IMG/VR virus record: IMGVR_UViG_3300044626_000173
Location: 1-37,922 of that record
DNA from: a virus
Strand: one strand, 5' to 3'
DNA length: 37,922 bases
The notes below the pieces were generated by a model. It did not search any database. It saw only the letters and a list, made by a program, of their open reading frames with translations, and was not told where the DNA came from. Below, piece after piece: positions 17,549 to 25,517 of the stretch (positions are counted from its first letter, which is position 1; each line of letters opens with the position of its first letter). Both the position numbers and the translations under genes were made by a program.

Positions 17549-17809
17549 ATGCCGAAGAAATCTGTATCACTATCCGTTGGCCGAGGGGAGAAGTTGCCTG
17601 CATCTAAGGGCGCAGGTCTGACAGCCAAAGGTCGAGCTAAGTACAATCGAGCCACAGGCAGCAACCTCAAGGCTCCTGCACCTAGTCCCAAGACTAAAGC
17701 TGACGCTGGACGCAAGAAAAGCTTCTGCGCTAGAATGGCTGGAGTAGTTCGCAACGCTAAAGGCCCGGCAGAACGAGCCAAGGCAAGTCTCAAACGCTGG
17801 AAGTGCTAA
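17549..17809 (+). CDS. Small basic protein, DUF6321-like
   Basis: An 86-residue, strongly basic protein (MPKKSVSLSVGRGEKLP...GLTAKGRAKYNRATGSN...FCARM...SLKRWKC). The GLTAKGRAKYN and FCARM segments fit the DUF6321 family found in many phages, as I remember it. Function unknown; its charge suggests nucleic-acid or membrane-surface binding. The conserved Cys residues (in SFCARM and the terminal KC) could bind metal or form disulfides. ATG at 17549 is chosen over an upstream in-frame GTG/ATG at 17510 that lies inside the previous gene; the start is preceded by TTAACCTT with no Shine-Dalgarno. Confidence 0.75.
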   Translation: MPKKSVSLSVGRGEKLPASKGAGLTAKGRAKYNRATGSNLKAPAPSPKTKADAGRKKSFCARMAGVVRNAKGPAERAKASLKRWKC

Positions 17810-17813
17810 TTTT

Positions 17814-18029
17814 ATGAAGTACCTACTAGAACGGCTCAAAGAGCCATCCACATGGCGCGGTTTGTTTGCGCTACTCACAGCAGTTGGCCTCAAGCTGCAC
17901 CCCGAGATGCAGGAAGCCATCCTGACAACCGGGCTGGCGCTTATTGGCATGATTAACGTAGTGCGAAAGGAATCCAATGGTTCAAACGCTGCTGCAAATT
18001 CTGCGCCTGTGGCTGGAGATCAAGGCTAA
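17814..18029 (+). CDS. Holin-like membrane protein
   Basis: A 71-residue protein with a RLKEPSTWRGL N-terminus, two hydrophobic stretches (about residues 14-30 and 36-51) separated by a short polar turn (KLHPEMQE), and a polar Ser/Asn/Ala tail. The KEPSTWRG plus two-helix design is common in small phage holins that permeabilise the inner membrane and time lysis. It begins the lysis region, and the next ORF starts inside its 3' end. Which of the several membrane proteins here is the true holin is not decided by sequence. Confidence 0.7.
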   Translation: MKYLLERLKEPSTWRGLFALLTAVGLKLHPEMQEAILTTGLALIGMINVVRKESNGSNAAANSAPVAGDQG

Positions 18030-18198
18030 ACGAGCTTCTTGGGAACTTGAGCGTGACATAGCCAAATACTGCGATGATGTCGAAACTCAGATCCTCGAAG
18101 CTAGGGCTAATGGCCGCGATGCTCTTGCTGACAGGTTGCGCCACCAGTTCACACGTTCCAGCAAGATACTTATATCCACCCAACAAGGAAATCCTTGA
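17977..18198 (+). CDS. Small helical lysis-region protein, overlapping on both sides
   Basis: A 73-residue ORF that overlaps the holin-like gene by 53 bases and the lipoprotein gene by 125 bases in different frames. It begins with a short hydrophobic/amphipathic helix (VQTLLQILRLWLEI), followed by a charged helix (DIAKYCDDVETQILEARA) and a basic tail. It sits where the inner-membrane spanin (Rz-like) would be relative to the embedded lipoprotein, but the hydrophobic part is too short for a clear transmembrane segment. I regard the spanin role as possible, not shown. Confidence 0.55.
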   Translation: MVQTLLQILRLWLEIKAKRASWELERDIAKYCDDVETQILEARANGRDALADRLRHQFTRSSKILISTQQGNP

Positions 18199-18325
18199 GC
18201 TTCAGGCTGGGCAGACGTATACTGCCGAGGTGGCGCAGAAATGGCATTCAGATGCTCGATATCAACAACTTGAGTTGGACTTGCTGAATGCAGTTTCTGT
18301 CGCTAAACAGGCACAACACAGATGA
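18074..18325 (+). CDS. Lysis-region lipoprotein, candidate outer-membrane spanin
   Basis: An 83-residue ORF with a lipoprotein signal peptide: basic n-region (KLRSSK), hydrophobic core LGLMAAMLLL and lipobox LTGC with the lipidated Cys at residue 22. The mature part would be 61 residues, with coil-forming Gln/Leu/Ala-rich segments. Small lipoproteins overlapping another lysis gene out of frame are the hallmark of Rz1-type outer spanins, which fuse inner and outer membranes in the last step of lysis. It is less Pro-rich than typical Rz1. It implies a host with an outer membrane. Confidence 0.7.
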   Translation: MMSKLRSSKLGLMAAMLLLTGCATSSHVPARYLYPPNKEILELQAGQTYTAEVAQKWHSDARYQQLELDLLNAVSVAKQAQHR

Positions 18326-18642
18326 TCAACCTTAAAGATGCTGGCATTGATATTGGCCTTGCTATTGCTGGTTTGTTTGGAGCAATCCTAATGTCTTCCA
18401 AGCAGGCCGGTCAGAATCTTGGCCGCACAATCGCGTCTCTTGTGGGTGGAGCAGCGTCAGCAAACTACGTTACTCCGCTTCTGCTTAAGGTTGCGCATCT
18501 TGATGGTGAACCTCAGTACGGCTACGCAGCCGGGTTTTTATTGGGCTTTTGCGGACTTAGGGCCGTAGAGAACCTTTCAGAGAAGCTTTTATCCAGTCAT
18601 GACGTTAAGCCCAATAGTCCTACTAAACGCCTGCGCAAATAG
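18322..18642 (+). CDS. Membrane protein, second holin candidate
   Basis: A 106-residue protein with hydrophobic stretches at about residues 9-27 (IDIGLAIAGLFGAILMSS), 38-55 (a GGAASANYVTP segment) and 68-82 (AAGFLLGFCGL), and a charged C-terminal tail ending KRLRK. The start overlaps the previous stop by four bases. Its location before the endolysin fits a holin or antiholin. The GAASANYxTP segment occurs, as I recall, in other predicted phage holins. Confidence 0.65.
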   Translation: MINLKDAGIDIGLAIAGLFGAILMSSKQAGQNLGRTIASLVGGAASANYVTPLLLKVAHLDGEPQYGYAAGFLLGFCGLRAVENLSEKLLSSHDVKPNSPTKRLRK

Positions 18643-18952
18643 TGTCCTGGCTATTTCAGCAATTCACTTGTGGCTAAAGGTATTTGGCCACGAGGATAGT
18701 GCTATTTACAGGCACAAGTACGCTTCTTATCTTTGCAAGCTTGCAACTACAGTGACGATCTGTGGCAGCGTAGCTAACATCTTTGCACACCAAGAACCGC
18801 CTGTTACTGAGTTCATCCTTAACATTGGAGTAGCCTGTAACTATGTGTGGCTATCTTGGTTTAGTTCAATCTCAGAGCCAGTTAAACCCGCAGCTAAACC
18901 ATCAGCCCCTAAGACCAATGGAAAGCCCAAGCGAAATGTTCGAAGACCTTAA
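18599..18952 (+). CDS. Three-helix membrane protein
   Basis: A 117-residue protein with hydrophobic segments near residues 6-28, 45-62 and 72-88, ending in a basic Pro/Lys-rich tail (KPAAKPSAPKTNGKPKRN). It overlaps the previous gene by 44 bases in another frame. Function not recognised; within this cluster it may modulate holin timing or be a superinfection-exclusion type membrane protein. Confidence 0.6.
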   Translation: MTLSPIVLLNACANSVLAISAIHLWLKVFGHEDSAIYRHKYASYLCKLATTVTICGSVANIFAHQEPPVTEFILNIGVACNYVWLSWFSSISEPVKPAAKPSAPKTNGKPKRNVRRP

Positions 18953-19094
18953 GGAGATTGGCTCCGTCTTGGGAGTCAACTTTGCTGCTATCGCTCTGTC
19001 TCTGTCCGAGATTGAACAGACGGTCCGCATTGTTGGCGGCATTGCTGCGATTGTATACACTTTGGCGAAGATCTATAAACTGCTGCACAAATGA
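18918..19094 (+). CDS. Small single-span membrane protein
   Basis: A 58-residue protein: acidic N-terminus (ESPSEMFEDLKEIG), then hydrophobic helices (VNFAAIALSLSEIE and RIVGGIAAIVYTLAKIYKLL) and a basic end. I place the start at ATG 18918; the frame is open further upstream to 18843 but that part overlaps the previous gene. It overlaps the endolysin start by four bases (ATGA), so it is probably coupled to it. Fourth membrane protein of the lysis cluster. Confidence 0.55.
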   Translation: MESPSEMFEDLKEIGSVLGVNFAAIALSLSEIEQTVRIVGGIAAIVYTLAKIYKLLHK

Positions 19095-19567
19095 TTGACG
19101 AACGCTCGGCTAAATACCTAGACACTTTACTTCCTGAAGTACGGGACGCTTTTGCCGACTTTTTGATCGAGGCAAAGGAGTTGGTTGCCAAGGAAGGCTT
19201 AGACTACAAGATTATCTGTGGCACTCGCTCTTGGGAGCAGCAAGAGGCGCTGTACGCTAAGGGACGCACTGCACCAGGGCCAAAGGTGACTAACGCCAAG
19301 GCTGGATCCAGTATGCATAACTTTGGACTGGCTATTGACTGTGGCGTTTTTAAGGGTAAGGCGTACATGGACGATGGCACGCCTGCGGACAAGAAGATTG
19401 CTGATATGATGCACAAACAAGCCTCGACACTAGCTGCAAAGCATAAGCTACGTTGGGGTGGCAACTTTAAATCGCTTTATGATGCGCCTCATTTTGAGTA
19501 CAATACTCCTTACACTCTTAGTGAGCTGTGCGCTCGCCGGGAAGCCAAGAAATCCTTAATCGCTTAA
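19091..19567 (+). CDS. Endolysin, M15-family L-alanyl-D-glutamate peptidase type
   Basis: A 158-residue peptidoglycan hydrolase that cleaves the stem peptide during lysis. The zinc-binding pattern of the VanY/M15 family is visible: S73-S74-M75-H76...D83 (SMHNFGLAID) and H134 in DAPHFEY, with D131 placed where the T5 endolysin has its catalytic Asp. Arg46 in ICGTRSWEQQ is also family-typical. No signal peptide and no separate wall-binding domain, so it is a small single-domain enzyme that needs a holin for release. Starts at an ATGA overlap with the membrane protein gene. Confidence 0.92.
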   Translation: MIDERSAKYLDTLLPEVRDAFADFLIEAKELVAKEGLDYKIICGTRSWEQQEALYAKGRTAPGPKVTNAKAGSSMHNFGLAIDCGVFKGKAYMDDGTPADKKIADMMHKQASTLAAKHKLRWGGNFKSLYDAPHFEYNTPYTLSELCARREAKKSLIA

Positions 19568-19571
19568 TCTT

Positions 19572-19892
19572 ATGCCCAAGTCAATGTTTGATATCTTCAG
19601 TGGCAGTTTAAACGGAAAGGCGCGTTCTTGCCCAGAGTGTGAGTCTCCAATGGAATCTAATGGCTGCTGCTCAGAGTGTGGGTATGGTGAGGAGGAGGAC
19701 ATGGAGGAAGAAGAGGACGACAGCGTAGAAGACATGCATAAAGAGCGCATGATTGAGATTCGCGACGATTTACAGCGGCTTGTCGATAAGATGAGCAAGC
19801 TGGCTGGAGACAAAAAAGAAGAAGAGCCTGAGAATGAAAGCTACATGCTTCCTACAGTTTTTGCGGTAAGAAAGACGGTTGCACCTAACTAA
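19572..19892 (+). CDS. Acidic zinc-ribbon protein
   Basis: A 106-residue protein with two CxxC knuckles close together (CPEC at about residues 20-23 and CSEC at 33-36), followed by an extremely acidic run (EEEDMEEEEDDSVEDM) and a Lys/Glu helix. Zinc ribbons of this size bind nucleic acids or proteins; the acidic tail could mimic DNA. It sits between endolysin and a tail gene, an unexpected place for a regulator. Start preceded by TTAATCTT, no Shine-Dalgarno. Function unknown. Confidence 0.7.
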   Translation: MPKSMFDIFSGSLNGKARSCPECESPMESNGCCSECGYGEEEDMEEEEDDSVEDMHKERMIEIRDDLQRLVDKMSKLAGDKKEEEPENESYMLPTVFAVRKTVAPN

Positions 19893-19894
19893 CA

Positions 19895-21826
19895 ATGGCA
19901 CAAGAAATTCAGGCTGAAGGTGATGACATGTTCACCGGGTTTGCGAGTCGTCTTGACCCTGCAAACCTGAAGCCTAGCATCTTGCAGTCTAGCTTTAACG
20001 CTCGTTTGCAGCGTGGTATTGCCCAGCCAAGAAAGGGAACTAAGCGGCTTACAGAATATGACCTTATTGAGCTGACGATGGTTGGTTCTGGTTTGTACGT
20101 TGACGCTAATGGCCACGACAATATTGTACTGGTTTTTACAGACAGGATGTATCTGTACAAGCCTGCTCAAGGGCAAGATCCTGAAGAATTAGATGGGCCA
20201 TATTTATTTCCAACAGGAAGAACAATTGATATAGGCGGCATCTGCGACGTAGTAACGGCGCTTAATAAGGTGTACATCTTTCGCGGCAAGTACGACAAGA
20301 CGACATTTACTGCCACTGAATCAAACAGTGACATTCTTAATGGCGCTACTGGCACAATCACAATTACGACGACCCTGCCACATGGCTACTCTAACGGTGA
20401 CGAGGTCACAATTGGACGCACAGATGGCGCTGACGTGCCAGGACAAGCCGTTACCGGCAGCTATGTCATTACGGTGACTAGCCCAACCACGTTTACGTTT
20501 CAATATAAGAATACCACGGGAGTAACTTACACAACTCGGACTGCACAAACAGGCTGGACGGCTCGCCGTGGATTAGCGCCACTTGTTTGGCAGGATGGCT
20601 TAACGTCAGTTACGTTTGCGCAGCAGAAGTTCACTATAGACGGGACTACAGTAACAGGTATCACGCAGTCTGTGCCATGCGCTGATTTTGGACTGTACTT
20701 TCAGAACCGGCTTATCCTTAAGTACGGCGACTATCAGATGCTGGTAGGCGACATCTTAAGTGAACAGTGCGATACGACGCTGAATAACTTCGTCATCAAT
20801 ACTGGCGGGAATGACTCGATTGTAGGTGTGCTGCCATGGGTACAAGACCAGTTCTTGGTCTTTATGACCAACAGCATTTATATTGTTTATGTCGAGACGG
20901 ACAACTTTGCGGTAGATTCGCCTCCTGGGGCTAATAGCGCCACGACAGTAGTGACGACTGAAATTGGTTGCCTTGCTAGACGGTCTATCGTGTCTGCTGG
21001 ACAGTTTGTGTTTTTCCTATCTGCCAATGGTGTACACATGCTGACGCCACAGCTTGATCTAAAGCTGCTTGGCAACACACTGCCACTGAGCGAGCCAATT
21101 GCAGACTTTTTTGAGACTGTTAACTTTGACACTGTTCAAAACTCAGTGGCAACTTACTATAACAACCGCTTCTACATTGCCATGCCGACTGGCTCGGCTA
21201 CTAGGAACGACAAGATCCTAATCTACAACACGCTTAACCAAGCATGGGAGTCAATTGACTATTATCCTGCTGGGTTGTTCGCAGATAACTTGATCTTGTC
21301 TGCGTATATCAATCAGCGGCGGTTGATGATAATTACCAACTTTGCGGGAGCCACACAGTTTGGCGGCGTGTTCTTGTCTGAGGAGCAGGTGCAGGGTGAT
21401 GAGTTTAACTATTCCGATGCTCTGCCGGTTTTGCCATTCAATCTATTTCCTGCTTCGACTCAAATTACGGAATCAACCTTAATGCCAAGCACGCAAAACT
21501 TTGTGCATATACCGGCATCTGTTCGGACAAGAGAGTATACGTTTGGAGGAACTGCGGAGAAGCGATACAGTCGCGGCGAGTTTCAGTTTAACAACGTACA
21601 AACAGATTTTGTGCGAATTGACACCAATACACACGATCCAGATGTGCTGGAGACGGTGCTTGAGTACTCCTTTGGGGGCACTACAGACGGCACTCTTAGG
21701 CCTAGGATTGCAGCAAGGGGTGCTTCTATCGACTGCACAATTAATTTTATTGTAGGAAGACCTTCCTTGAAGAGTGCTGCTGTTTATGCTATAGCAGCTA
21801 ACAGACCAATGATTTCTCAGGAATAA
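19895..21826 (+). CDS. Large beta-rich tail protein, hub or nozzle candidate
   Basis: A 643-residue protein of alternating beta strands with many Gly/Thr/Asn turns and aromatic residues, consistent with a beta-propeller or stacked beta fold. The N-terminus has FNARLQRGIAQPRKGTKRL, similar in style to P22 gp10-type tail accessory proteins that close the portal channel. It lies before a collar-domain fibre and the internal virion proteins. Name and fold are inferred from composition and context; a receptor-binding beta-propeller is an alternative. Confidence 0.65.
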   Translation: MAQEIQAEGDDMFTGFASRLDPANLKPSILQSSFNARLQRGIAQPRKGTKRLTEYDLIELTMVGSGLYVDANGHDNIVLVFTDRMYLYKPAQGQDPEELDGPYLFPTGRTIDIGGICDVVTALNKVYIFRGKYDKTTFTATESNSDILNGATGTITITTTLPHGYSNGDEVTIGRTDGADVPGQAVTGSYVITVTSPTTFTFQYKNTTGVTYTTRTAQTGWTARRGLAPLVWQDGLTSVTFAQQKFTIDGTTVTGITQSVPCADFGLYFQNRLILKYGDYQMLVGDILSEQCDTTLNNFVINTGGNDSIVGVLPWVQDQFLVFMTNSIYIVYVETDNFAVDSPPGANSATTVVTTEIGCLARRSIVSAGQFVFFLSANGVHMLTPQLDLKLLGNTLPLSEPIADFFETVNFDTVQNSVATYYNNRFYIAMPTGSATRNDKILIYNTLNQAWESIDYYPAGLFADNLILSAYINQRRLMIITNFAGATQFGGVFLSEEQVQGDEFNYSDALPVLPFNLFPASTQITESTLMPSTQNFVHIPASVRTREYTFGGTAEKRYSRGEFQFNNVQTDFVRIDTNTHDPDVLETVLEYSFGGTTDGTLRPRIAARGASIDCTINFIVGRPSLKSAAVYAIAANRPMISQE

Positions 21827-21830
21827 CTTT

Positions 21831-22559
21831 ATGCCAGGACTACAAATACAAAAAGGCACGACATACGTCAATTACGGCACTCCTGGACAATCGCAGGTGA
21901 CTGCTGAAAACCTAAATAACCATGTTGATAACGCTGTATTGTTGCCAGGTGCTATTTCTGCTCAAATTGAAGATGTCGCTCAAATTAGCGATTATGTTAT
22001 AGTAGAACGCACTAATTACTTGTTTAAGTATGCGCTGAGCAGTATTCGTGATTTGTTTTCTGCTGTTTTTCTTTCTAAGTCTGGCGGTTCAATGACTGGC
22101 CCATTGACGCTAAATGCAAATCCAACTGTAGCACTTGGCGCGGCGACTAAACAGTACGTTGATGCTGCCGCTGCTGGATCAACACTTGTTGGGGCTGTCG
22201 TCATGTGGGGTGGAGCATCTATTCCATCTGGCTGGCTAGAAATGAACGGGCAAGCATCTCCAGCTTCGCTTATTCCCATTTACGGATCTAACCTTCCAGA
22301 CCTGCGTGGTCAGTTTGTCCGTGGTTGGGACAGTCAAGGCAGCATAGATCCAGGTAGGCAACTTAGGTCACTTCAGGGCGACTTGATTCGAAGTCATGCG
22401 CATGTAATTCCTAACACGCGAGGAGGAAGCCCAAATGGAGGTGCCCCTTATATTCAAGGAGCAAATGTCACAGGAGGCAGCAGCGATTTTACAAGTTCAG
22501 TAGGAGGCAGCGAAACCCGTCCAACCAACGTAGCCCTCAGGTTCATCGTTAAGACATAA
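21831..22559 (+). CDS. Short tail fibre with tail-collar domain
   Basis: A 242-residue fibre. The N-terminal half has the fibre linker GGSMTGPLTLNANPTVALGA followed by ATKQYVDAA, seen in many tail fibres. The C-terminal half is a phage tail collar domain: GAVVMWGGASIPSGWLEMNG and LPDLRGQFVRGWD, ending TRPTNVALRFIVKT. Collar domains form the tip of short fibres that bind the cell surface. It has an SD-like AGGAA seven bases before the ATG, one of few among virion genes. The next gene overlaps its stop by one base. Confidence 0.88.
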   Translation: MPGLQIQKGTTYVNYGTPGQSQVTAENLNNHVDNAVLLPGAISAQIEDVAQISDYVIVERTNYLFKYALSSIRDLFSAVFLSKSGGSMTGPLTLNANPTVALGAATKQYVDAAAAGSTLVGAVVMWGGASIPSGWLEMNGQASPASLIPIYGSNLPDLRGQFVRGWDSQGSIDPGRQLRSLQGDLIRSHAHVIPNTRGGSPNGGAPYIQGANVTGGSSDFTSSVGGSETRPTNVALRFIVKT

Positions 22560-22978
22560 TGACGCTAGAGAAATGGGAAGACTTTCTTAAACTTGCAAAC
22601 CATGTCGCACACAAACATCCAACACTGTTTCAGACTACAGACACAGATGTGCTGCGCGAATACCTTTCATTTCACCAGCTTCACGGAAATCTGTTTATTG
22701 TTGACGGAGCATTTGCTGTCATTCATCCCATCATTGACAAAGAAGATGACTTTGAGTGGGAGCAGCCTGAAAGCGATATATACAGGATGGATGTTCTTTA
22801 TGCTGACAGCAAAAAAGCTGGCAGGGAATTGCTACGAGAAATTATTAGAACTGATCGTAAGATGGCGAAAGCGTATGCCTTCCGTAGAGGCAAGCTCATT
22901 GAATGGGACGCAAGACTAACTAAAAGATTTTTGTATGGCAAAGAAAAAGGCACCAGCACCTCCAGCACCCGTAACTAA
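22559..22978 (+). CDS. GNAT-fold-like phage protein
   Basis: A 139-residue protein with an N-terminal helix (EKWEDFLKLANHVA), beta strands (NLFIVDGAFAVIHPI and YRMDVLYADSKKAG) and a helix followed by AYAFRRGKLIEWD. The order and the RRGKLIEWD end resemble the small acetyltransferase-like proteins encoded beside ejection-protein genes in podoviruses. Whether it is enzymatically active is unknown. It overlaps the next gene by 44 bases. Confidence 0.55.
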   Translation: MTLEKWEDFLKLANHVAHKHPTLFQTTDTDVLREYLSFHQLHGNLFIVDGAFAVIHPIIDKEDDFEWEQPESDIYRMDVLYADSKKAGRELLREIIRTDRKMAKAYAFRRGKLIEWDARLTKRFLYGKEKGTSTSSTRN

Positions 22979-23786
22979 AAGTTACGCCGAACAGCTTCAA
23001 GAAACGCTTGCAGCACAGAGGCTAATTGCTCCTGAGTTGTTTGCTCTTAGCCAAGAGTACATTCCTAAATACGCAGAGCTTGAGTCGCAAGTAGCCACAC
23101 AGATTGCGCAGGCTGATCTTGCGCGTACACAGGGCTTGCTGCCTGGCTACACTGCCCTTGAAGCCGACTACGCCAGAGCAAGACAACAGAACCAGCAACA
23201 GGCCCTGCAAGAACGTGGCGCAGGCTTTGTTGAGGCGTACCAAGCTGCCGGTGGAGCAAAGGACTTGCTTGGCGGGCTGCGCAAGTATGCAGAGCAGCAG
23301 CAGGCTCTTGGTGGCGACATCTCACCTGAAGAGCAGCGTATGATTGACCAGCAGACTCGTGCAGGGTATGCGGCTCGCAATACGCTTCTTGGCAATCAGT
23401 CTAATCTAGCAGAAGTGATGAACCGCTACGCTGCCCGTACTGGCCGCGAACGTGAGCGGCAAGGATTTGCAGCACAGACTGCTGGTTTCTTGCAGCAACA
23501 AGCAGCTCCCGCGATGGCTTCGTTCCAAGCCACACCTGACTTTGCTGGCTTGCTTGGCGGCGCTACGCAGCAGACATTTGCACAGCAGCAGTTGGCTGGG
23601 CCACAGTACTTCAACCCTGAGTCTGCTTTAAGCGCGCAGATTGGCTCACAGAACCTAAAGGCTCTTAATCAGTATACCATGGCTAAGTGGAAGGCTGACA
23701 ATACAAAAAGTAAGGGCTGGGGGCCAGCTATAGGAACTGCATTATTTGGCAAAACTATTGGAGAACCACTTGGAAGCATTTTTTAA
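22935..23786 (+). CDS. Internal virion (ejection-type) protein, Gln/Ala-rich
   Basis: A 283-residue protein with a Lys/Ala/Pro-rich N-terminus (AKKKAPAPPAP), then long Ala/Gln/Glu-rich helices (QQNQQQALQERGAG region) and a Gly-rich C-terminus. The composition matches internal proteins that leave the capsid with DNA and form a conduit across the envelope. It is the first of four genes in a row of this type. The start lies inside the previous gene, preceded by ATTTTTGT and no Shine-Dalgarno. I assign the class, not a homologue. Confidence 0.65.
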   Translation: MAKKKAPAPPAPVTKSYAEQLQETLAAQRLIAPELFALSQEYIPKYAELESQVATQIAQADLARTQGLLPGYTALEADYARARQQNQQQALQERGAGFVEAYQAAGGAKDLLGGLRKYAEQQQALGGDISPEEQRMIDQQTRAGYAARNTLLGNQSNLAEVMNRYAARTGRERERQGFAAQTAGFLQQQAAPAMASFQATPDFAGLLGGATQQTFAQQQLAGPQYFNPESALSAQIGSQNLKALNQYTMAKWKADNTKSKGWGPAIGTALFGKTIGEPLGSIF

Positions 23787-23788
23787 TT

Positions 23789-24448
23789 ATGGCGCAACCT
23801 ATCTCACCGTTTGAAGGAAAAGGCGGATATGGAGACATTATGTCTCCAAATTACGAACAAATATCAAGTCAAGTTGGAGACGCTTATATTGCTCGTCAAA
23901 ATGCAAAGGTTGACAATGCAGTAAAGGCGTTTGGAGAAATCCGAAATTTAGCAGCAAATGCATACGGTGCGCCAGCAGAAGGTGGTGGCTTTTTTGGAAG
24001 GCTAGGTAGAGCAACTGGATTTACGCAAGATGCTGGGTTGATGAACACAATGAACCCAAGCTCGATAAGTCAGTACTACGCTCAGTCTAGCGAGCTGGAC
24101 AAGAAGTCCAATGCCGCCAAGAAGATGCTTGAGCTTAACCCAGAGATGTTTGGCTTAAACCAAGATCAAGCCAAGCAGTTAGGTGATGTGACTAGCAAGA
24201 TGAGCAGCACTGAGCGGCATGCTTTCTTTCAAGACTATGTGCCCACGCTATTTAAGGCGCAGCAGTCTAATTTAGAGCGTCAATTTGCAACACAAAAAGC
24301 TCTTGCAGCTCAAAAGCCTCCGCTTGACCTTAGTGGAATAGATACTGCAATTGAATCAATTTGGGGAGGAGCGCCAAAAGTGGAATCAGTGCCACCTAGA
24401 GTTGCGCCAGTTTCTGGCGGGCTAGACATTGGCAATATGGGATTTTAA
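23789..24448 (+). CDS. Putative internal virion protein
   Basis: A 219-residue protein following the Gln/Ala-rich protein after two bases. It has a Gly-rich segment (GGGFFGRLGRATGF near residues 66-80) that could insert in a membrane, flanked by polar helices, and a Pro-rich C-terminal part. Context indicates the ejection-protein cluster. No family recognised. Confidence 0.55.
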   Translation: MAQPISPFEGKGGYGDIMSPNYEQISSQVGDAYIARQNAKVDNAVKAFGEIRNLAANAYGAPAEGGGFFGRLGRATGFTQDAGLMNTMNPSSISQYYAQSSELDKKSNAAKKMLELNPEMFGLNQDQAKQLGDVTSKMSSTERHAFFQDYVPTLFKAQQSNLERQFATQKALAAQKPPLDLSGIDTAIESIWGGAPKVESVPPRVAPVSGGLDIGNMGF

Positions 24449-24449
24449 T

Positions 24450-25517
24450 ATGCCGACATTTCCTTACACTTCAAACAACTTTACTGCTTTTGCTGATTAC
24501 TATATGGCAAACCAGCCGCAGTCTATGGATACCAGAATGGGTTATCCGTTGACGCCTCAACAGGAGGCTATGTATGCACAGGCATCTCCTCGTCGAGTCG
24601 TGCAGTTGACGCCGGAAGAGCTTGCAAAGTACAACTTGCCAAACGCTCCAATGGACACAAACTACAGTGGTTCTGGAGCAGACTTTGGTGAGCCACAAGC
24701 TGTACAAGCAGCACCCGCAGCGCCTCAAACTGAACCTACGACTCAAGTAGAACAGCCATTGTACCCAGAACGAGAACATGAGCTTCGCAGGCAAGAGTTG
24801 CGAGCAAAAGTGCTGGCTACAAATAAATTGATGGATTCACTGATTCAACGTAATCCTGATTATACGGAAGCTATAAAATCTAGCTTTAAAGGAAAACTTG
24901 AAGCTCTTGTTGATCCAGAACAACTTAAGTCTTTTGATGAAAGCAATGCCGCTAAATCGGTATGGGCTGAATTGCCATCCTTAAGAAAAGAACGCGACTT
25001 TGTTAAAACAATTCGCGAAGACATATTGCAGGCAGAAAAAATACGAAAAGACGATCCTAAAAATAAAGTTCGCCTTGTTAATTCACTGCAAACAATTCTT
25101 CCAAAGATGATTCAGTCTGCCGCTTCTGGTGGATCTGACGCAGTTCAGATGCAAGAATTTATGAAGCTTGCACCAGAGCTTGTTAATGGCTACGCAGAAT
25201 ATGCTACATCAATTGGAAAAGATCCACTTTCAAGCGGAACATATTTTCAATGGCTAAATTCAAGTCAGTTTAAAAAGACAGCAGATCCAGAAGCGTTTAT
25301 TCAAAAGGTAAAGGAAAAATACAACGTAATTGCATCTGCAAGAAATAGCGTTGTAGAAGAATTTCAAAACAGAACTTCACCTGAGTGGTTTAGTAAAACT
25401 GGAGTTAAAGAACTTCCATTGTTTAAGTCTGATATTGAATCAGAACTTAATGGAAAACAGTCAACAAAACAAATGGCTGCTCCAAGTGTTCAATCTCTCT
25501 TAGAGAAATACAAATAA
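24450..25517 (+). CDS. Putative internal virion protein
   Basis: A 355-residue protein. I start it at ATG 24450, one base after the preceding stop, rather than at the in-frame TTG 24429 inside the previous gene. Residues ~1-110 are Pro/Gln/Tyr-rich and probably disordered; the rest is helical with many Lys/Glu pairs (LRKERDFVKTIREDILQAEK). It overlaps the next, larger gene by one base. Role in DNA ejection is inferred only from position and composition. Confidence 0.6.
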   Translation: MPTFPYTSNNFTAFADYYMANQPQSMDTRMGYPLTPQQEAMYAQASPRRVVQLTPEELAKYNLPNAPMDTNYSGSGADFGEPQAVQAAPAAPQTEPTTQVEQPLYPEREHELRRQELRAKVLATNKLMDSLIQRNPDYTEAIKSSFKGKLEALVDPEQLKSFDESNAAKSVWAELPSLRKERDFVKTIREDILQAEKIRKDDPKNKVRLVNSLQTILPKMIQSAASGGSDAVQMQEFMKLAPELVNGYAEYATSIGKDPLSSGTYFQWLNSSQFKKTADPEAFIQKVKEKYNVIASARNSVVEEFQNRTSPEWFSKTGVKELPLFKSDIESELNGKQSTKQMAAPSVQSLLEKYK

